This document shows, piece after piece, positions 49,753 to 58,071 of a stretch of 64,000 nucleotides of DNA. The stretch covers positions 434,001 through 498,000 of the forward strand of contig NZ_NOYI01000009.1 in the NCBI RefSeq assembly GCF_002258785.1, written 5' to 3'. The translations under genes were made by a program, and so were the position numbers. The first letter of the stretch is position 1; each line of letters opens with the position of its first letter. The notes below the pieces were generated by a model. It saw only the letters and a program-made list of their open reading frames with translations, was not told the origin of the DNA and ran no database searches. The stretch comes from Rhodococcus sp. 06-235-1A. Lineage in GTDB: Bacteria > Actinomycetota > Actinomycetes > Mycobacteriales > Mycobacteriaceae.

Positions 49753-50268
49753 CTAGCTCGAGCCGGAATCGGGTGCCAGCACACCCCGGCTCGGACCGGT
49801 GGCGCGCAGCATCGGAATGCCGGGGGAGACCGGCAGGGTTCCGGTCTCCAGATCGTCGAGCAGCCCTTCGGACCAGGCCAGCAAGCCACCGACGTCGACA
49901 CTGTGCGGAGGGTCGGCTTCGAAGCCGATCAAGCGATCGTGTCCCTGCCGAAGCAGCGATGCGGCACCGATGCGATTACCGCGCAAGAGGTGAGTCAGCC
50001 CGACGGCGAGCTGGGCGAGACCCTGCCACAACGGGCGCTCGTCGGTCGGGCAGCTCTTCCACGTGCCCTCTAGTACTTCGTGTGCGTGGAACGGCATGTT
50101 CGCATCGAGAAACCTCTGCGCCTCGACGAGAGCCGCGCCGGGCGGAAGCCGTACGTCGTCGGGCACTCGGGGAGTTCCGCTTCCACCGCGGGCGAGAGGC
50201 CGCCCGAGACCGTCGCGAGGCCTGGCATTGAGGGGTTTACCGCGCGCATCGCGCTCGCGTTCGGTCAT
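49753..50268 (-). CDS. DUF309 family protein
   Basis: A 171-residue DUF309 protein. The motif FHAHEVLEGTWKSCPTDERPLWQGLAQLAVGLTHLLRGN is the family hallmark, with the paired His/Glu likely at the active or metal site; the function is unknown. The N-terminal 35 residues (RERDARGKPLNARPRDGLGRPL) are basic and disordered. A TAGGGT box seven bases before the ATG fits a leaderless start. It lies 10 nt after the efflux pump stop on the same strand. Confidence 0.82.
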   Translation of the reverse strand: MTERERDARGKPLNARPRDGLGRPLARGGSGTPRVPDDVRLPPGAALVEAQRFLDANMPFHAHEVLEGTWKSCPTDERPLWQGLAQLAVGLTHLLRGNRIGAASLLRQGHDRLIGFEADPPHSVDVGGLLAWSEGLLDDLETGTLPVSPGIPMLRATGPSRGVLAPDSGSS

Positions 50269-50275
50269 GGCGGTC

Positions 50276-50281
50276 ACCCTA
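50276..50281 (-). promoter_or_regulatory. -10 box, leaderless promoter of DUF309 gene
   Basis: TAGGGT on the minus strand is seven bases before ATG 50268 and overlaps the stop codon of the upstream MFS gene. Confidence 0.4.
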
Positions 50282-51595
50282 GTGGGTGGGTGCAAGTCCC
50301 TCGGCCGGTTGCCGCGCAGACGACCGCGCGGTGATGACGCCCAGAGCGATCAGTGCTGCAGCGGATGTCACGACCATGGTCGTGGACACGGCCACCGCAT
50401 CGTTTCCGAGTGCGCCGACGACAGGGGCGACGATGGCACCGAGACCGAACTGTGCCGCTCCGAGAAGTGCAGCAGCACCACCTGCGGCCTCACCGTGCCG
50501 GGACAGCGCGAGCGCAGGTGCGTTGGGCATCACGAATCCGACGGCCCCGAGCACGAACCACAGAGGGACGACGAAACCTGCCATACCGCCGGTCCCGGTC
50601 ACCGCCAACGCCACCATGACTCCTCCGGCGACGACGCCGAACGACAGTGCCGACAGCACGATCTGTACCGGTGCGAAGCGTCCGAGCAGCAGGACGTTGA
50701 GCTGGGATGCACCGATCAGGGAAATCGCGCCGGCGGCGAAGACGATCGCGAACTGCTGCTCGTCCAGGCCGAACTCCTCCTGCAGCACGAACGACGACCC
50801 GGCCACGTAGGCGAACAGCGACGACATCGCCAGCGCGGCGACCAGGACGAGGACGACGAACTGGGCGTCACGCAGCAGCGAGCGGTACGTACGCAACACC
50901 GGCATGACGCCACTGGCTCGACGACGCTCGGGTGGCAACGACTCGCGCAGCGACACGATGGCCAACGTCATCAGGCCGACGCCCAGGATCGCCAGCGCCG
51001 CGAAGACGAGACGCCATGATCCGACCAGCAGCACGGCACCGCCGAGGGACGGAGCCAGTACGGGTGCGACGCCCATGACGAGCATCAGACGCGACAGCAC
51101 GGTGGCGGCAGCGCGGCCGGTGAACAGATCACGCACGATGGCCATCGCCACCACCGCTGCGGCAGCAGCTCCGAGACCCTGCACCACGCGTAGGCCACCG
51201 AGAACGGCGATGTTCGGTGCCACGATGCACGCCACGGAAGCGAGGATGTGCACCCCGGTGCCGACGATCAAGGGAAGCCGTCGCCCGACGATGTCCGATA
51301 GTGGCCCGATGACGAGTTGGCCGAGGGCGAGTCCGACCAGCGTTCCGGCGAGGGTGAGCTGCACGGCGGACGACGGAGTGTTCAGGTCGTCGGCGATCGC
51401 CGGAAGCGCCGGCAGGTACATGTCGATGGTCAGTGGCCCGAGGGCGATGAGCGCACCGAGTACGAGAATCACCCGCAGGCGTTCCCGCGATGTCGGCTCG
51501 GTCGTCGTGCTCGACAGGGCCGAGGCAGAGGTGTCGGGTGCCGAGGTGTCGGTCACAGACGTGTTCTTCGCTGACGTGTTCGTTGCTGGGGCCAC
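50279..51595 (-). CDS. Bcr/CflA-type MFS efflux pump
   Basis: A 438-residue 12-helix transporter with the Bcr/CflA/DHA1 motifs: LGPLTIDMYLPALPAIADDL in helix 1, GQLVIGPLSDIVGRRLPLIVG (motif A) and VMGVAPVLAPSLGGAVLL (motif C). It should export drugs or small metabolites with proton antiport. The first 35 residues are a hydrophilic Thr/Ser-rich tail built from short repeats (NTSAKNTSVTDTSAPDTSAS). The GTG start has a poor ribosome binding site, so the true start may be a little downstream of the repeats. Confidence 0.88.
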   Translation of the reverse strand: MAPATNTSAKNTSVTDTSAPDTSASALSSTTTEPTSRERLRVILVLGALIALGPLTIDMYLPALPAIADDLNTPSSAVQLTLAGTLVGLALGQLVIGPLSDIVGRRLPLIVGTGVHILASVACIVAPNIAVLGGLRVVQGLGAAAAAVVAMAIVRDLFTGRAAATVLSRLMLVMGVAPVLAPSLGGAVLLVGSWRLVFAALAILGVGLMTLAIVSLRESLPPERRRASGVMPVLRTYRSLLRDAQFVVLVLVAALAMSSLFAYVAGSSFVLQEEFGLDEQQFAIVFAAGAISLIGASQLNVLLLGRFAPVQIVLSALSFGVVAGGVMVALAVTGTGGMAGFVVPLWFVLGAVGFVMPNAPALALSRHGEAAGGAAALLGAAQFGLGAIVAPVVGALGNDAVAVSTTMVVTSAAALIALGVITARSSARQPAEGLAPTH

Positions 51596-51655
51596 CCGAA
51601 AGTCAGCAACCGGGGCACTTGTTCTGTTCCCGTTGCTGACTACAACTTTCGTGTT

Positions 51656-52600
51656 CTATGCCACCGAGTCGGACAGGACGGTCAGCTTCTCGACTTCCTG
51701 GCTGGTCAGAGCCAAGGACGGTGCGTCGAGCAACGCGGGCAGCTGAGAAATTCTGCTCGCACTGGCAATGGGCGCGGTGACGCCCGGACGTGCCAGCAGC
51801 CACGCCAGCGCAACGCTCGAAATCTCTGCGGATCGCGATTCGGCGATCTCACGCAGACCCTGCACCACATCGAGCCCGGCATCGGAGAAGTACCCCGTGG
51901 TCAACCGCTCGCGCTGTTTGCCGGCCAAGTCCTCGCGGGTGCGGTACTTACCCGTCAGGAATCCGGAGGCGAGGGAAAAGTAGGGAAACACGCCGAGGTC
52001 GTTCTCGACGGCCAGCGTCTGCAGTTCGCCCTCGTAATCGCGGCGAGCGACCAGGTTGTAGTGCGGCTGCAGCGCGATCGGAGCGGCGAACCCGTTCGCT
52101 TTCGCCAGCTCGAGCCACTCTCGAACCCGCGCGGGGGTGTAGTTCGAGATGGCAACGTAGCGAACCTTACCTGCCGTGACCAGCTCGTCGAACGCGGCGA
52201 GGGACTCGACGAGCGGAGTCTTGTCGTCGTCGTAGTGCGCGTAGTAGACGTCGATGCGGTCGGTCTGCAGCCGGGCCAGCGACGCGTCGGCGGCGGCTCG
52301 GATGTTGTCCGGGGCCAACCCGCGGAACTCGGGATGTTGGCTGACCTTGGTGGCGATGACGACGTCGTCGCGGTTGCCGCGGGCGGTGGTCCAGTTACCG
52401 ATGATCGTCTCGGATTCGCCCCCGGAGTTACCGTCGGCGAACGCCGAGTACGAGTCGGCGGTGTCGACGAAGTTGCCCCCACCGGCGGTGAAGGCGTCGA
52501 GAATCTCGAAGGACGCAGCCTCGTCGCTGGTCCAGCCGAAGGTGTTCCCGCCGAGGGCGAGCGGAAAGATGTCGAGATCGGACGTGCCGATGGCAACCAT
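51656..52600 (-). CDS. aldo/keto reductase
   Basis: A 314-residue AKR of the YajO/AKR11-like group, a TIM barrel using NADPH to reduce aldehydes or ketones. The catalytic tetrad is visible: Asp and Tyr in FVDTADSYSAFADG, Lys in VIATKVSQ, and His in YYAHYDDD. The cofactor region includes VAISNYTPARVREW and PIASASRISQL. The start at 52600 has AAGGGG eight bases upstream. A CGTACA-N7-TGTACG inverted repeat (52621-52639) lies 20 nt before the start and is a possible operator. Confidence 0.9.
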   Translation of the reverse strand: MVAIGTSDLDIFPLALGGNTFGWTSDEAASFEILDAFTAGGGNFVDTADSYSAFADGNSGGESETIIGNWTTARGNRDDVVIATKVSQHPEFRGLAPDNIRAAADASLARLQTDRIDVYYAHYDDDKTPLVESLAAFDELVTAGKVRYVAISNYTPARVREWLELAKANGFAAPIALQPHYNLVARRDYEGELQTLAVENDLGVFPYFSLASGFLTGKYRTREDLAGKQRERLTTGYFSDAGLDVVQGLREIAESRSAEISSVALAWLLARPGVTAPIASASRISQLPALLDAPSLALTSQEVEKLTVLSDSVA

Positions 52601-52652
52601 GAACAAACCCCTTACGTTGGCGTACAACTCGACTGTACGAGCAGTCGAGCGC

Positions 52653-53585
52653 TCAATGCCACGTGTGATCCACCAGAGCGGTTCGCGGACCGAACTTCGG
52701 CTTGGTCGCCTTCCCGCTCAGGTACAGCAGGCGAACTGCGCGATGCCGATGCGGTGCCAGGGGCTGCAGATACTCGACCATCTCGGCGTCGTCGATGGGC
52801 CTCCCCAGCAGCGACCAGCCCACCACGGCCGCCAAGTGATAATCGCCCACCGACAACGCGTCGGGATCCCCCAGGGCTCGCTGTGCGGTTTCCGCCGCAG
52901 TCCAGACACCGACACCCGGTATCGCCCGCAGTCTGCGCTGCGCATCCTCCGGTGTCATCGTCGACGCTTCCTCGAGGCGCCCGGCTGCCCGCGCGGCACG
53001 GACGATCGTCTTCGACCGGGCCGGGTCGACGTTGGCGCGGTGGTAGTCCCAGGACGGGATGTGCCGCCACACGTCGGGCGTCGGGAACACGAACATCGGC
53101 TTGGGAGTGGGCCCCGGTGCCGGGTCGCCGAACTTGCTCACCAGATAACGCCACGAACCGAACGCCGAAATGCCGTGTACGCGTTGTTCGATGATCGCCG
53201 GTATCAACGCCTCGAGTACCAATCCGGTTCGGCCCAGACGTAGGTGTGGCAGCTGCCGATGCGCTTCCCGCAGAATCGGGTGCTCCGGTGCGAACGTGCC
53301 GGCGTCGTCGTCGCGGCCGAGCAGCGCGGGCACCGCGTCCAACAGTTCGGGTGCGCCGGGACCCCATGCCCGGGCCTGGACGCTGGTCGGCGAGGTCTGG
53401 GCCAGACGGTAGGTCACCGGACCCGAGCTCATCCTCGACGTGCGCCAGATTCCGCCGTCCGGCGTCGACTCGTAGGTGGGATCGCCGCGACCCCGACGCA
53501 ACGGCGACAGCGACATTCGCACGTCGAGCCGCGTCTCGGACGTGACGAGGCGTACGGTTCCGCTCGACTCGGTGGCGTCGGACAT
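52653..53585 (-). CDS. DNA-3-methyladenine glycosylase 2-like (AlkA type)
   Basis: A 310-residue HhH-GPD superfamily glycosylase that would excise alkylated bases. The N-terminal part resembles the AlkA lead domain, and the helix-hairpin-helix is LRAIPGVGVWTAAETAQ with the catalytic Asp in LSVGDYHLAAVVGW. No C-terminal Fe-S cysteines are present, as in AlkA. The ATG has GGGAGG about ten bases upstream. It diverges from the MFS gene at 53708 and is followed by the aldo/keto reductase gene. It is a second base-excision function in this window after endonuclease IV. Confidence 0.87.
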   Translation of the reverse strand: MSDATESSGTVRLVTSETRLDVRMSLSPLRRGRGDPTYESTPDGGIWRTSRMSSGPVTYRLAQTSPTSVQARAWGPGAPELLDAVPALLGRDDDAGTFAPEHPILREAHRQLPHLRLGRTGLVLEALIPAIIEQRVHGISAFGSWRYLVSKFGDPAPGPTPKPMFVFPTPDVWRHIPSWDYHRANVDPARSKTIVRAARAAGRLEEASTMTPEDAQRRLRAIPGVGVWTAAETAQRALGDPDALSVGDYHLAAVVGWSLLGRPIDDAEMVEYLQPLAPHRHRAVRLLYLSGKATKPKFGPRTALVDHTWH

Positions 53586-53707
53586 TGCGGTTCGTCACCT
53601 CCCGGACTGTCAGGGCCAGTGTCGACGGTGTATCTCTGGCAGAGCCCAGTCAACACCTTCGGCGGAGTCGCCGGGAAATATCGTGCACCCGCACAAGGAG
53701 GACAACC

Positions 53708-54901
53708 GTGACTCGATCGAGTGCAGCATCGTTCGTCGGGGTCGCATTCGCGTTCGTCGTCGCGATGATGGGTACGACGATGCCGACGCCTCTCTACGCG
53801 TTGTACGAGGTCGAATTCGGGTTCTCCGTATTCGTGGTCACGTTGGTGTTCGCCGCGTACGCCGTGGGCGTGCTCGGCGCACTGTTGGCCTTCGGTCGCT
53901 GGTCCGATTCGCTCGGTCGGCGTCCGATGTTGCTGGCGGCCATCGCTTTCGGTCTCGTCAGTGCTGTGGTGTTCGTGACCGCGGACTCACTGGCGGCCTT
54001 GGTGATCGGGCGCGTGCTGTCCGGTATCTCGGCCGGGATCTTCGTGGGTACCGCCACTGTGACCCTGCTCGAACTGGTTCCTGACACGTGGCGTGACCGG
54101 GCTCCGGCGATCGCCACTGCCGCCAATATCGGAGGTCTGGGTCTCGGACCGCTGGTGGCAGGTCTGTTGGTGGAATACCTGCCGCAGCCCTTGCGGCTGA
54201 CGTTCTTCGTCGACATCGCGCTGCTTCTCGTGGCTGCGGCCGCGGTGTACTTCGCGCCCGAGACCGTCCGGGTCGCTGCTGGTGCGCGTCCGCACGTGCA
54301 GCGACTGTCGGTTCCGGTGGAGGTGCGCGGTACGTTCTTGCGCGCTGCGGTCGGTGGGTTCGCCGGGTTCGCGGTACTGGGGTTGTTCACCGCCGTCTCA
54401 CCGGGATTCATCGCCGGTGTGCTGGGGATCGACAATCACGCCGTCACGGGTGTGGTGGTGTTCGCCGTCTTCGCCGCGTCCGCGACAGCCCAGATCGCGC
54501 TGCGCGCAGCCGATCCGGCATCGGCTCAGCGCTGGGGCTGCCTGGTGTTGGTGTTCGGTCTGGCGCTGCTTGCCGCGTCGTTGCTGCTGACGTCTTTCAT
54601 CGTGTTGGTGTGCGCGGCGCTGCTCTGCGGAATCGGGCAGGGCGTGACGTTCAGCAACGGTATGTCCGCGATAGGGGCGGAGCTTCCGCCGCACCGTCGT
54701 GCCGAGGTGACCTCCACCTTCTTCGTGGTTCTGTACGTTGCGATTTCGGTGCCGGTGATCGGCGCAGGGGCTGCGGCGACAGAGTGGGGTCTGGTGACTG
54801 CGGGGGTGGTGTTCTCGGCGTTGATCGCGGCGCTGGCAGCGGTAGCGTTCGTACTGCTCACCGTCGACGGCAGAAGATCCACGGGTACCAGGACGTCGTG
54901 A
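53708..54901 (+). CDS. MFS transporter
   Basis: A 397-residue 12-helix MFS protein. Motif A is FGRWSDSLGRRPMLLAAIAFG, and the segment MMGTTMPTPLYALYEVEFGFSVFVVTLVFAAYAV forms helices 1 and 2. A motif-C-like AIATAANIGGLGLGPLVAGLLVEYLPQP in helix 5 suggests an efflux antiporter. Substrate unknown. The GTG at 53708 has an AAGGAGG site six bases upstream, which rules out the longer frame to 53585. Confidence 0.88.
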   Translation: MTRSSAASFVGVAFAFVVAMMGTTMPTPLYALYEVEFGFSVFVVTLVFAAYAVGVLGALLAFGRWSDSLGRRPMLLAAIAFGLVSAVVFVTADSLAALVIGRVLSGISAGIFVGTATVTLLELVPDTWRDRAPAIATAANIGGLGLGPLVAGLLVEYLPQPLRLTFFVDIALLLVAAAAVYFAPETVRVAAGARPHVQRLSVPVEVRGTFLRAAVGGFAGFAVLGLFTAVSPGFIAGVLGIDNHAVTGVVVFAVFAASATAQIALRAADPASAQRWGCLVLVFGLALLAASLLLTSFIVLVCAALLCGIGQGVTFSNGMSAIGAELPPHRRAEVTSTFFVVLYVAISVPVIGAGAAATEWGLVTAGVVFSALIAALAAVAFVLLTVDGRRSTGTRTS

Positions 54902-55013
54902 CCCGGTTCGGCGAGATCCATCCGCAGTACCGAGTACTGGATCTGCAAGTACCCCGATGTTCTCGAGCGAGTCACCCGGAGTTTGTCGGTGGCCCGACGT
55001 AGGGTCTGAGACC

Positions 55014-55553
55014 GTGATCATCGTGAGTACGGACGGCTCGTGTCTGCGTAACCCCGGCGGAGCAATCGGGTGGGCGTGGGTCAATCACACGGGGCCGAGC
55101 AGCTCCGGCGGTGAGCCCTCGGGCACCAACCAGGTAGCCGAGCTCCGTGCCCTGCTCGAGGCAGTTCTGGCCCACCCCGGCCCCGAGCCGCTGTTGATCG
55201 AGTCCGATTCTCAGTACGCAATCAAGTGTGCGTCCGAGTGGCTCGCCGGCTGGAAGCGCAAGGGCTGGAAGACTGCGAGTGGCACTCCGGTACGCAATCT
55301 CGAGCTCGTGCAGAACATCGAGCGGGCAATCACCGACCGTGAAGGGCCCGTCCGGTTCCGATGGGTCCGCGGACATGTCGGCAATCACTTCAACGAAGCA
55401 GCCGACGCCTTGGCAGGCGAAGCTGCCCGGGCCATCGCAGCTGCGGGTGCGAACGCCGGATCCAAGCCGGCCGAGACCAAGCCGGCCGAGACCAAGCCGG
55501 CTGGGAGCGCTGCACCGCAGTCCTCGGAGCCGGAGATCGCGACGCTGTTCTGA
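55014..55553 (+). CDS. rnhA: ribonuclease HI
   Basis: A 179-residue RNase HI that cleaves RNA in RNA:DNA hybrids. Catalytic carboxylates are Asp7 (STDGS), Glu43 (NQVAELRALLEA), Asp65 (ESDSQYA) and Asp131 (NEAADALA), with the conserved His in VRGHVGNHFNEA. Beyond the domain is a tail of about 35 residues carrying the repeated unit KPAET (tandem repeat in the DNA). In mycobacteria the domain is often fused to a phosphatase; here it stands alone. The GTG at 55014 is set by the family N-terminus; a TAGGGT box lies eight bases upstream. Confidence 0.92.
   Translation: MIIVSTDGSCLRNPGGAIGWAWVNHTGPSSSGGEPSGTNQVAELRALLEAVLAHPGPEPLLIESDSQYAIKCASEWLAGWKRKGWKTASGTPVRNLELVQNIERAITDREGPVRFRWVRGHVGNHFNEAADALAGEAARAIAAAGANAGSKPAETKPAETKPAGSAAPQSSEPEIATLF
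55464..55501 (+). repeat. 15-bp tandem repeat in the RNase HI tail
   Basis: AAGCCGGCCGAGACC occurs at 55464-55478 and 55479-55493, followed by a partial third copy. It encodes the KPAET repeats of the protein tail, which may therefore vary in length between strains. Confidence 0.85.
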
Positions 55554-55569
55554 CGGCCGTGCTCGGTGA

Positions 55570-56454
55570 TCAGCCGCGAGGTTTCATGCGGGCGTTCGGA
55601 AGTTCGGGCGCATGGAGACGCGGCCCGGGATAGCCCTCGACGGTGCCGAACTGGCCGTTCTCGGCCTCGTAGGCTGCTCGATACTCGACGACGTCTTCGT
55701 GACTGCGGCCGACGAAGTTCCACCACATCACGATCTGCTCGCCGAACGGTGGACCGCCCAGCAGCAGGAACCGAACCGGCTCCTGCGTCGAATTGTGCAG
55801 GTGCAGCTCGTGTTCACCGTGTTCGACATAACCGAGTTCGGCAGGGCCCAGATCGGCGTCGGCCAAAGTCACCGATCCTCGGTCGACGATGATCCCGTGC
55901 TCGAACGTCGGATCGACCTCGAGCGTGACCCGCGCGCCGGCGTCGAGAACCATCTCTGCCCCGAGCAGCGGTGTATACGTCGACACCGGCGAGGTCTCGC
56001 CGAGCGCAGTGCCGAGGAAGACCCGGGCGGACAGTCCGGGTGCAGTGATCGGTTCTGGCACATAGTGCTCGAATGCCGGAGCCACGAAACGAGATACGGC
56101 CGGAAGCGCGACCCACAATTGCATGCCGTGCAGGATGTCGGTCTCCGGTGTGGAGACTTCGGAGTGACTGATGCCCTGCCCGGCCGTCATCAAGTTCAGT
56201 TCGCCCGGCCGGACCATGGCGTGCGAACCCACACTGTCGCGGTGCTCGATCTCGCCGGAGAACAGCCAACTGACCGTCTGCAATCCGGTGTGCGGGTGCG
56301 GTGCGACATCCATGCGTGAGCGCTCCGGGCCGTAGTGATCGGCGAAGCACCATGCGCCGATGAGGGATCGGTCCTTGTGGGGCAGGGTGCGACGAACCTT
56401 CATGGCGCGAGGGCCGCCCAGTGGAACTTCACGAGGGGTGAGGACCTGGATCAT
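55570..56454 (-). CDS. pirin family protein
   Basis: A 294-residue bicupin pirin. The iron-binding His set of the first cupin is visible in DVAPHPHTGLQTVSWLFSGEIEHRDS (His53, His55) and LMTAGQGISHSE. Bacterial pirins include quercetin 2,3-dioxygenases and transcription cofactors; this one cannot be assigned. The second cupin (residues about 170-290) has few metal ligands, as is usual. ATG 56454 is preferred to the longer frame because MIQVLTPREVPLGG matches the family N-terminus and GGGAG precedes it. Confidence 0.9.
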   Translation of the reverse strand: MIQVLTPREVPLGGPRAMKVRRTLPHKDRSLIGAWCFADHYGPERSRMDVAPHPHTGLQTVSWLFSGEIEHRDSVGSHAMVRPGELNLMTAGQGISHSEVSTPETDILHGMQLWVALPAVSRFVAPAFEHYVPEPITAPGLSARVFLGTALGETSPVSTYTPLLGAEMVLDAGARVTLEVDPTFEHGIIVDRGSVTLADADLGPAELGYVEHGEHELHLHNSTQEPVRFLLLGGPPFGEQIVMWWNFVGRSHEDVVEYRAAYEAENGQFGTVEGYPGPRLHAPELPNARMKPRG

Positions 56455-56552
56455 GTGTGCTCCCGGATATCTGTCTGGGCTGGTCCGAGCGTGGTGCACA
56501 GACTCGACTATGCCGTGCAACCGTTGTTGCTCGCGCACTGTTCCTCGACCGA

Positions 56553-56927
56553 TTACCGAACGAGCGATGCAGTTCCGCTGAGTGCACGCATGTCGTAGGA
56601 CTCGGCAACGCCGTGCTGATCGGTGGATCCGTCGTGCACGGTGTACAGCACTGCGTACGAGGTGAAGGTCGCCGGCTGCGTGTCACCGTTGTCGATGGTG
56701 ACGCGGGGCAGCACCACCAGTAGGTGGGTCCGGTCGCCGTCCGAGAGAGTCTTCACGACGGTCCGCACCTCGAACCCCAGATCGGATCGGGTGACGTCGG
56801 TGGATTCCAACGTCTCCCCGCTGAGAACGAGCTGCGCCGCCCAGACGCCGGCAGATCGATGGGCGTCGACGGTTCCGGTGATGTCGTCGCCGCTGAAGTC
56901 GTAGTGGTTCGCCGCTGTGAATGCCAT
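56553..56927 (-). CDS. hypothetical protein
   Basis: A 124-residue beta-rich soluble protein: MAFTAANHYDFSGDDITGTVDAHR, WAAQLVLSGETLEST, FEVRTVVKTLSDGDRTHLLVVLPRVT. No family recognised. ATG 56927 is supported by a TAGCCT box six bases upstream. It diverges from the GNAT gene across about 230 nt that contain a strong hairpin. Confidence 0.65.
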   Translation of the reverse strand: MAFTAANHYDFSGDDITGTVDAHRSAGVWAAQLVLSGETLESTDVTRSDLGFEVRTVVKTLSDGDRTHLLVVLPRVTIDNGDTQPATFTSYAVLYTVHDGSTDQHGVAESYDMRALSGTASLVR

Positions 56928-56933
56928 GGTCAC

Positions 56934-56939
56934 AGGCTA
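56934..56939 (-). promoter_or_regulatory. -10 box, leaderless promoter of 56553-56927 gene
   Basis: TAGCCT on the minus strand followed by six bases and the ATG. Confidence 0.4.
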
Positions 56940-57019
56940 TTACTGGGTGGCGGAAAAAACTTCGAAAGAATTTCCCATCCGATACCCATCCACCCGGCGA
57001 GGGGCGGCGAATAGAGTCT

Positions 57020-57071
57020 GAGACACCCGCTGCTGCTGTCGCCCCCGACCGCCGTCAGTAGTGGGTGTCTC
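57020..57071. repeat. strong 16-bp hairpin between divergent genes
   Basis: GAGACACCCGCTGCTG (57020-57035) and CAGTAGTGGGTGTCTC (57056-57071) pair along 16 positions with two G-T wobbles, leaving a 20-nt C-rich loop. It is followed by TTAATTT on the plus strand. It lies about 85 nt before the GNAT start and may be a cis-acting leader structure or a terminator of an unseen small RNA. Confidence 0.55.
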
Positions 57072-57155
57072 CCTTAATTTCAGGGGCCAGGTGCCCCTCG
57101 CACAGGTGGAGCGGTGCACCCGAATGGTCGCGGCGGATTCCCTACCATCGACTTC

Positions 57156-57656
57156 ATGGCGTTTCGTATCGTTCCCGTCGACGGTGAGTCCTGGCGGTCG
57201 TTCCGTGATCTCCGGCTCGAGATGCTGGCAGATTCACCGAAGGCCTTCGTCGAAACTCTGGATGCTGCGTCCCAGCAGTCGGACGACGACTGGCGACGGA
57301 GAGCCACCGCCGCGAATTCCGAGTTGTCGTGTGGCTTCGCCGCAGTGGACGACGCGGGTCGGTGGGTCGGCATCATGCGGGCACGGGTCGAGGACGGTAG
57401 GACATTTCTGCTGGGCGTCTACGTCACGCCCCTGCTGCGCGGCGAAGGTCTGGCGGATGCCCTTCTGCTCGAAATCGAGAGATGGGCAGGTGAACGAGGG
57501 GATGACCAGCTGACGTTGGAGGTGCACGAGCACAACGAACGTGCCCAGGCTTTCTATCGGCGCAGGGGGTTCAGCGCGACCGGTCAGACGGTTCCCTACC
57601 CGTTGGCTCCGCACGAGCAGGAAACTGTGATGACCAAACCACTCGTGGCGAAATAG
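57156..57656 (+). CDS. GNAT-family N-acetyltransferase
   Basis: A 166-residue GCN5-related acetyltransferase. Motif A for acetyl-CoA is LLGVYVTPLLRGEGLADALLLEIERWAGE, and motif B is LTLEVHEHNERAQAFYRRRGFSATG. It would acetylate a small amine or a protein N-terminus; the substrate is unknown. ATG 57156 matches the start of the fold (MAFRIVPVDGESWRSFRDLRL). Confidence 0.9.
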   Translation: MAFRIVPVDGESWRSFRDLRLEMLADSPKAFVETLDAASQQSDDDWRRRATAANSELSCGFAAVDDAGRWVGIMRARVEDGRTFLLGVYVTPLLRGEGLADALLLEIERWAGERGDDQLTLEVHEHNERAQAFYRRRGFSATGQTVPYPLAPHEQETVMTKPLVAK

Positions 57657-57678
57657 CTTCGAGCTCATCGACCGCGCC

Positions 57679-57684
57679 TAGGCT
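57679..57684 (+). promoter_or_regulatory. -10 box, leaderless promoter of 57691 gene
   Basis: TAGGCT, six bases, then the GTG at 57691. Confidence 0.4.
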
Positions 57685-57690
57685 GCCACT

Positions 57691-58071
57691 GTGTCCAAGA
57701 CAGACAGCGTGCCGTCGGTCGAAGTACTGGCGTTGCTTCGGCAGGATCGCAGAGACATTGCTGCTCGGTTGCTCGCCTCCGCCTTCGTCCCGGTCATCGA
57801 CGACCCCTACCCGTTGACGACGGGCGCCCGGCTGGGTGAATCGCTCGCCCGCGACGCAGGCATCCGAGTCAGCACTTGGTCGTGGAGCATCCGCCGCAAT
57901 CCCGACGCCACCCTCGCGCGCCTGATTCTCGAACTGGTTCTGCTCTGGGAACGGGCGGGGCTGGCGTGCCGCGGGCTGGCGCTCGATGCCAACGAGGTGG
58001 TCCTCCTCGCGCACGGCGAAGAACTGCTACGCGCCGGCGGCGTCGACGCTGTGCGTCGCGCGCTCGCGTGA
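57691..58071 (+). CDS. hypothetical protein
   Basis: A 126-residue protein with no recognised family. It opens with a helix (VEVLALLRQDRRDIAARLLASAF), has the segment GARLGESLARDAGIRVSTWSWSIRRNP, and closes with two helices rich in Leu/Arg. It could be a small DNA-binding or antitoxin-like protein, but nothing decides it. The GTG at 57691 fits a leaderless promoter. Its last 45 nt overlap the convergent zapE gene. Confidence 0.6.
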   Translation: MSKTDSVPSVEVLALLRQDRRDIAARLLASAFVPVIDDPYPLTTGARLGESLARDAGIRVSTWSWSIRRNPDATLARLILELVLLWERAGLACRGLALDANEVVLLAHGEELLRAGGVDAVRRALA

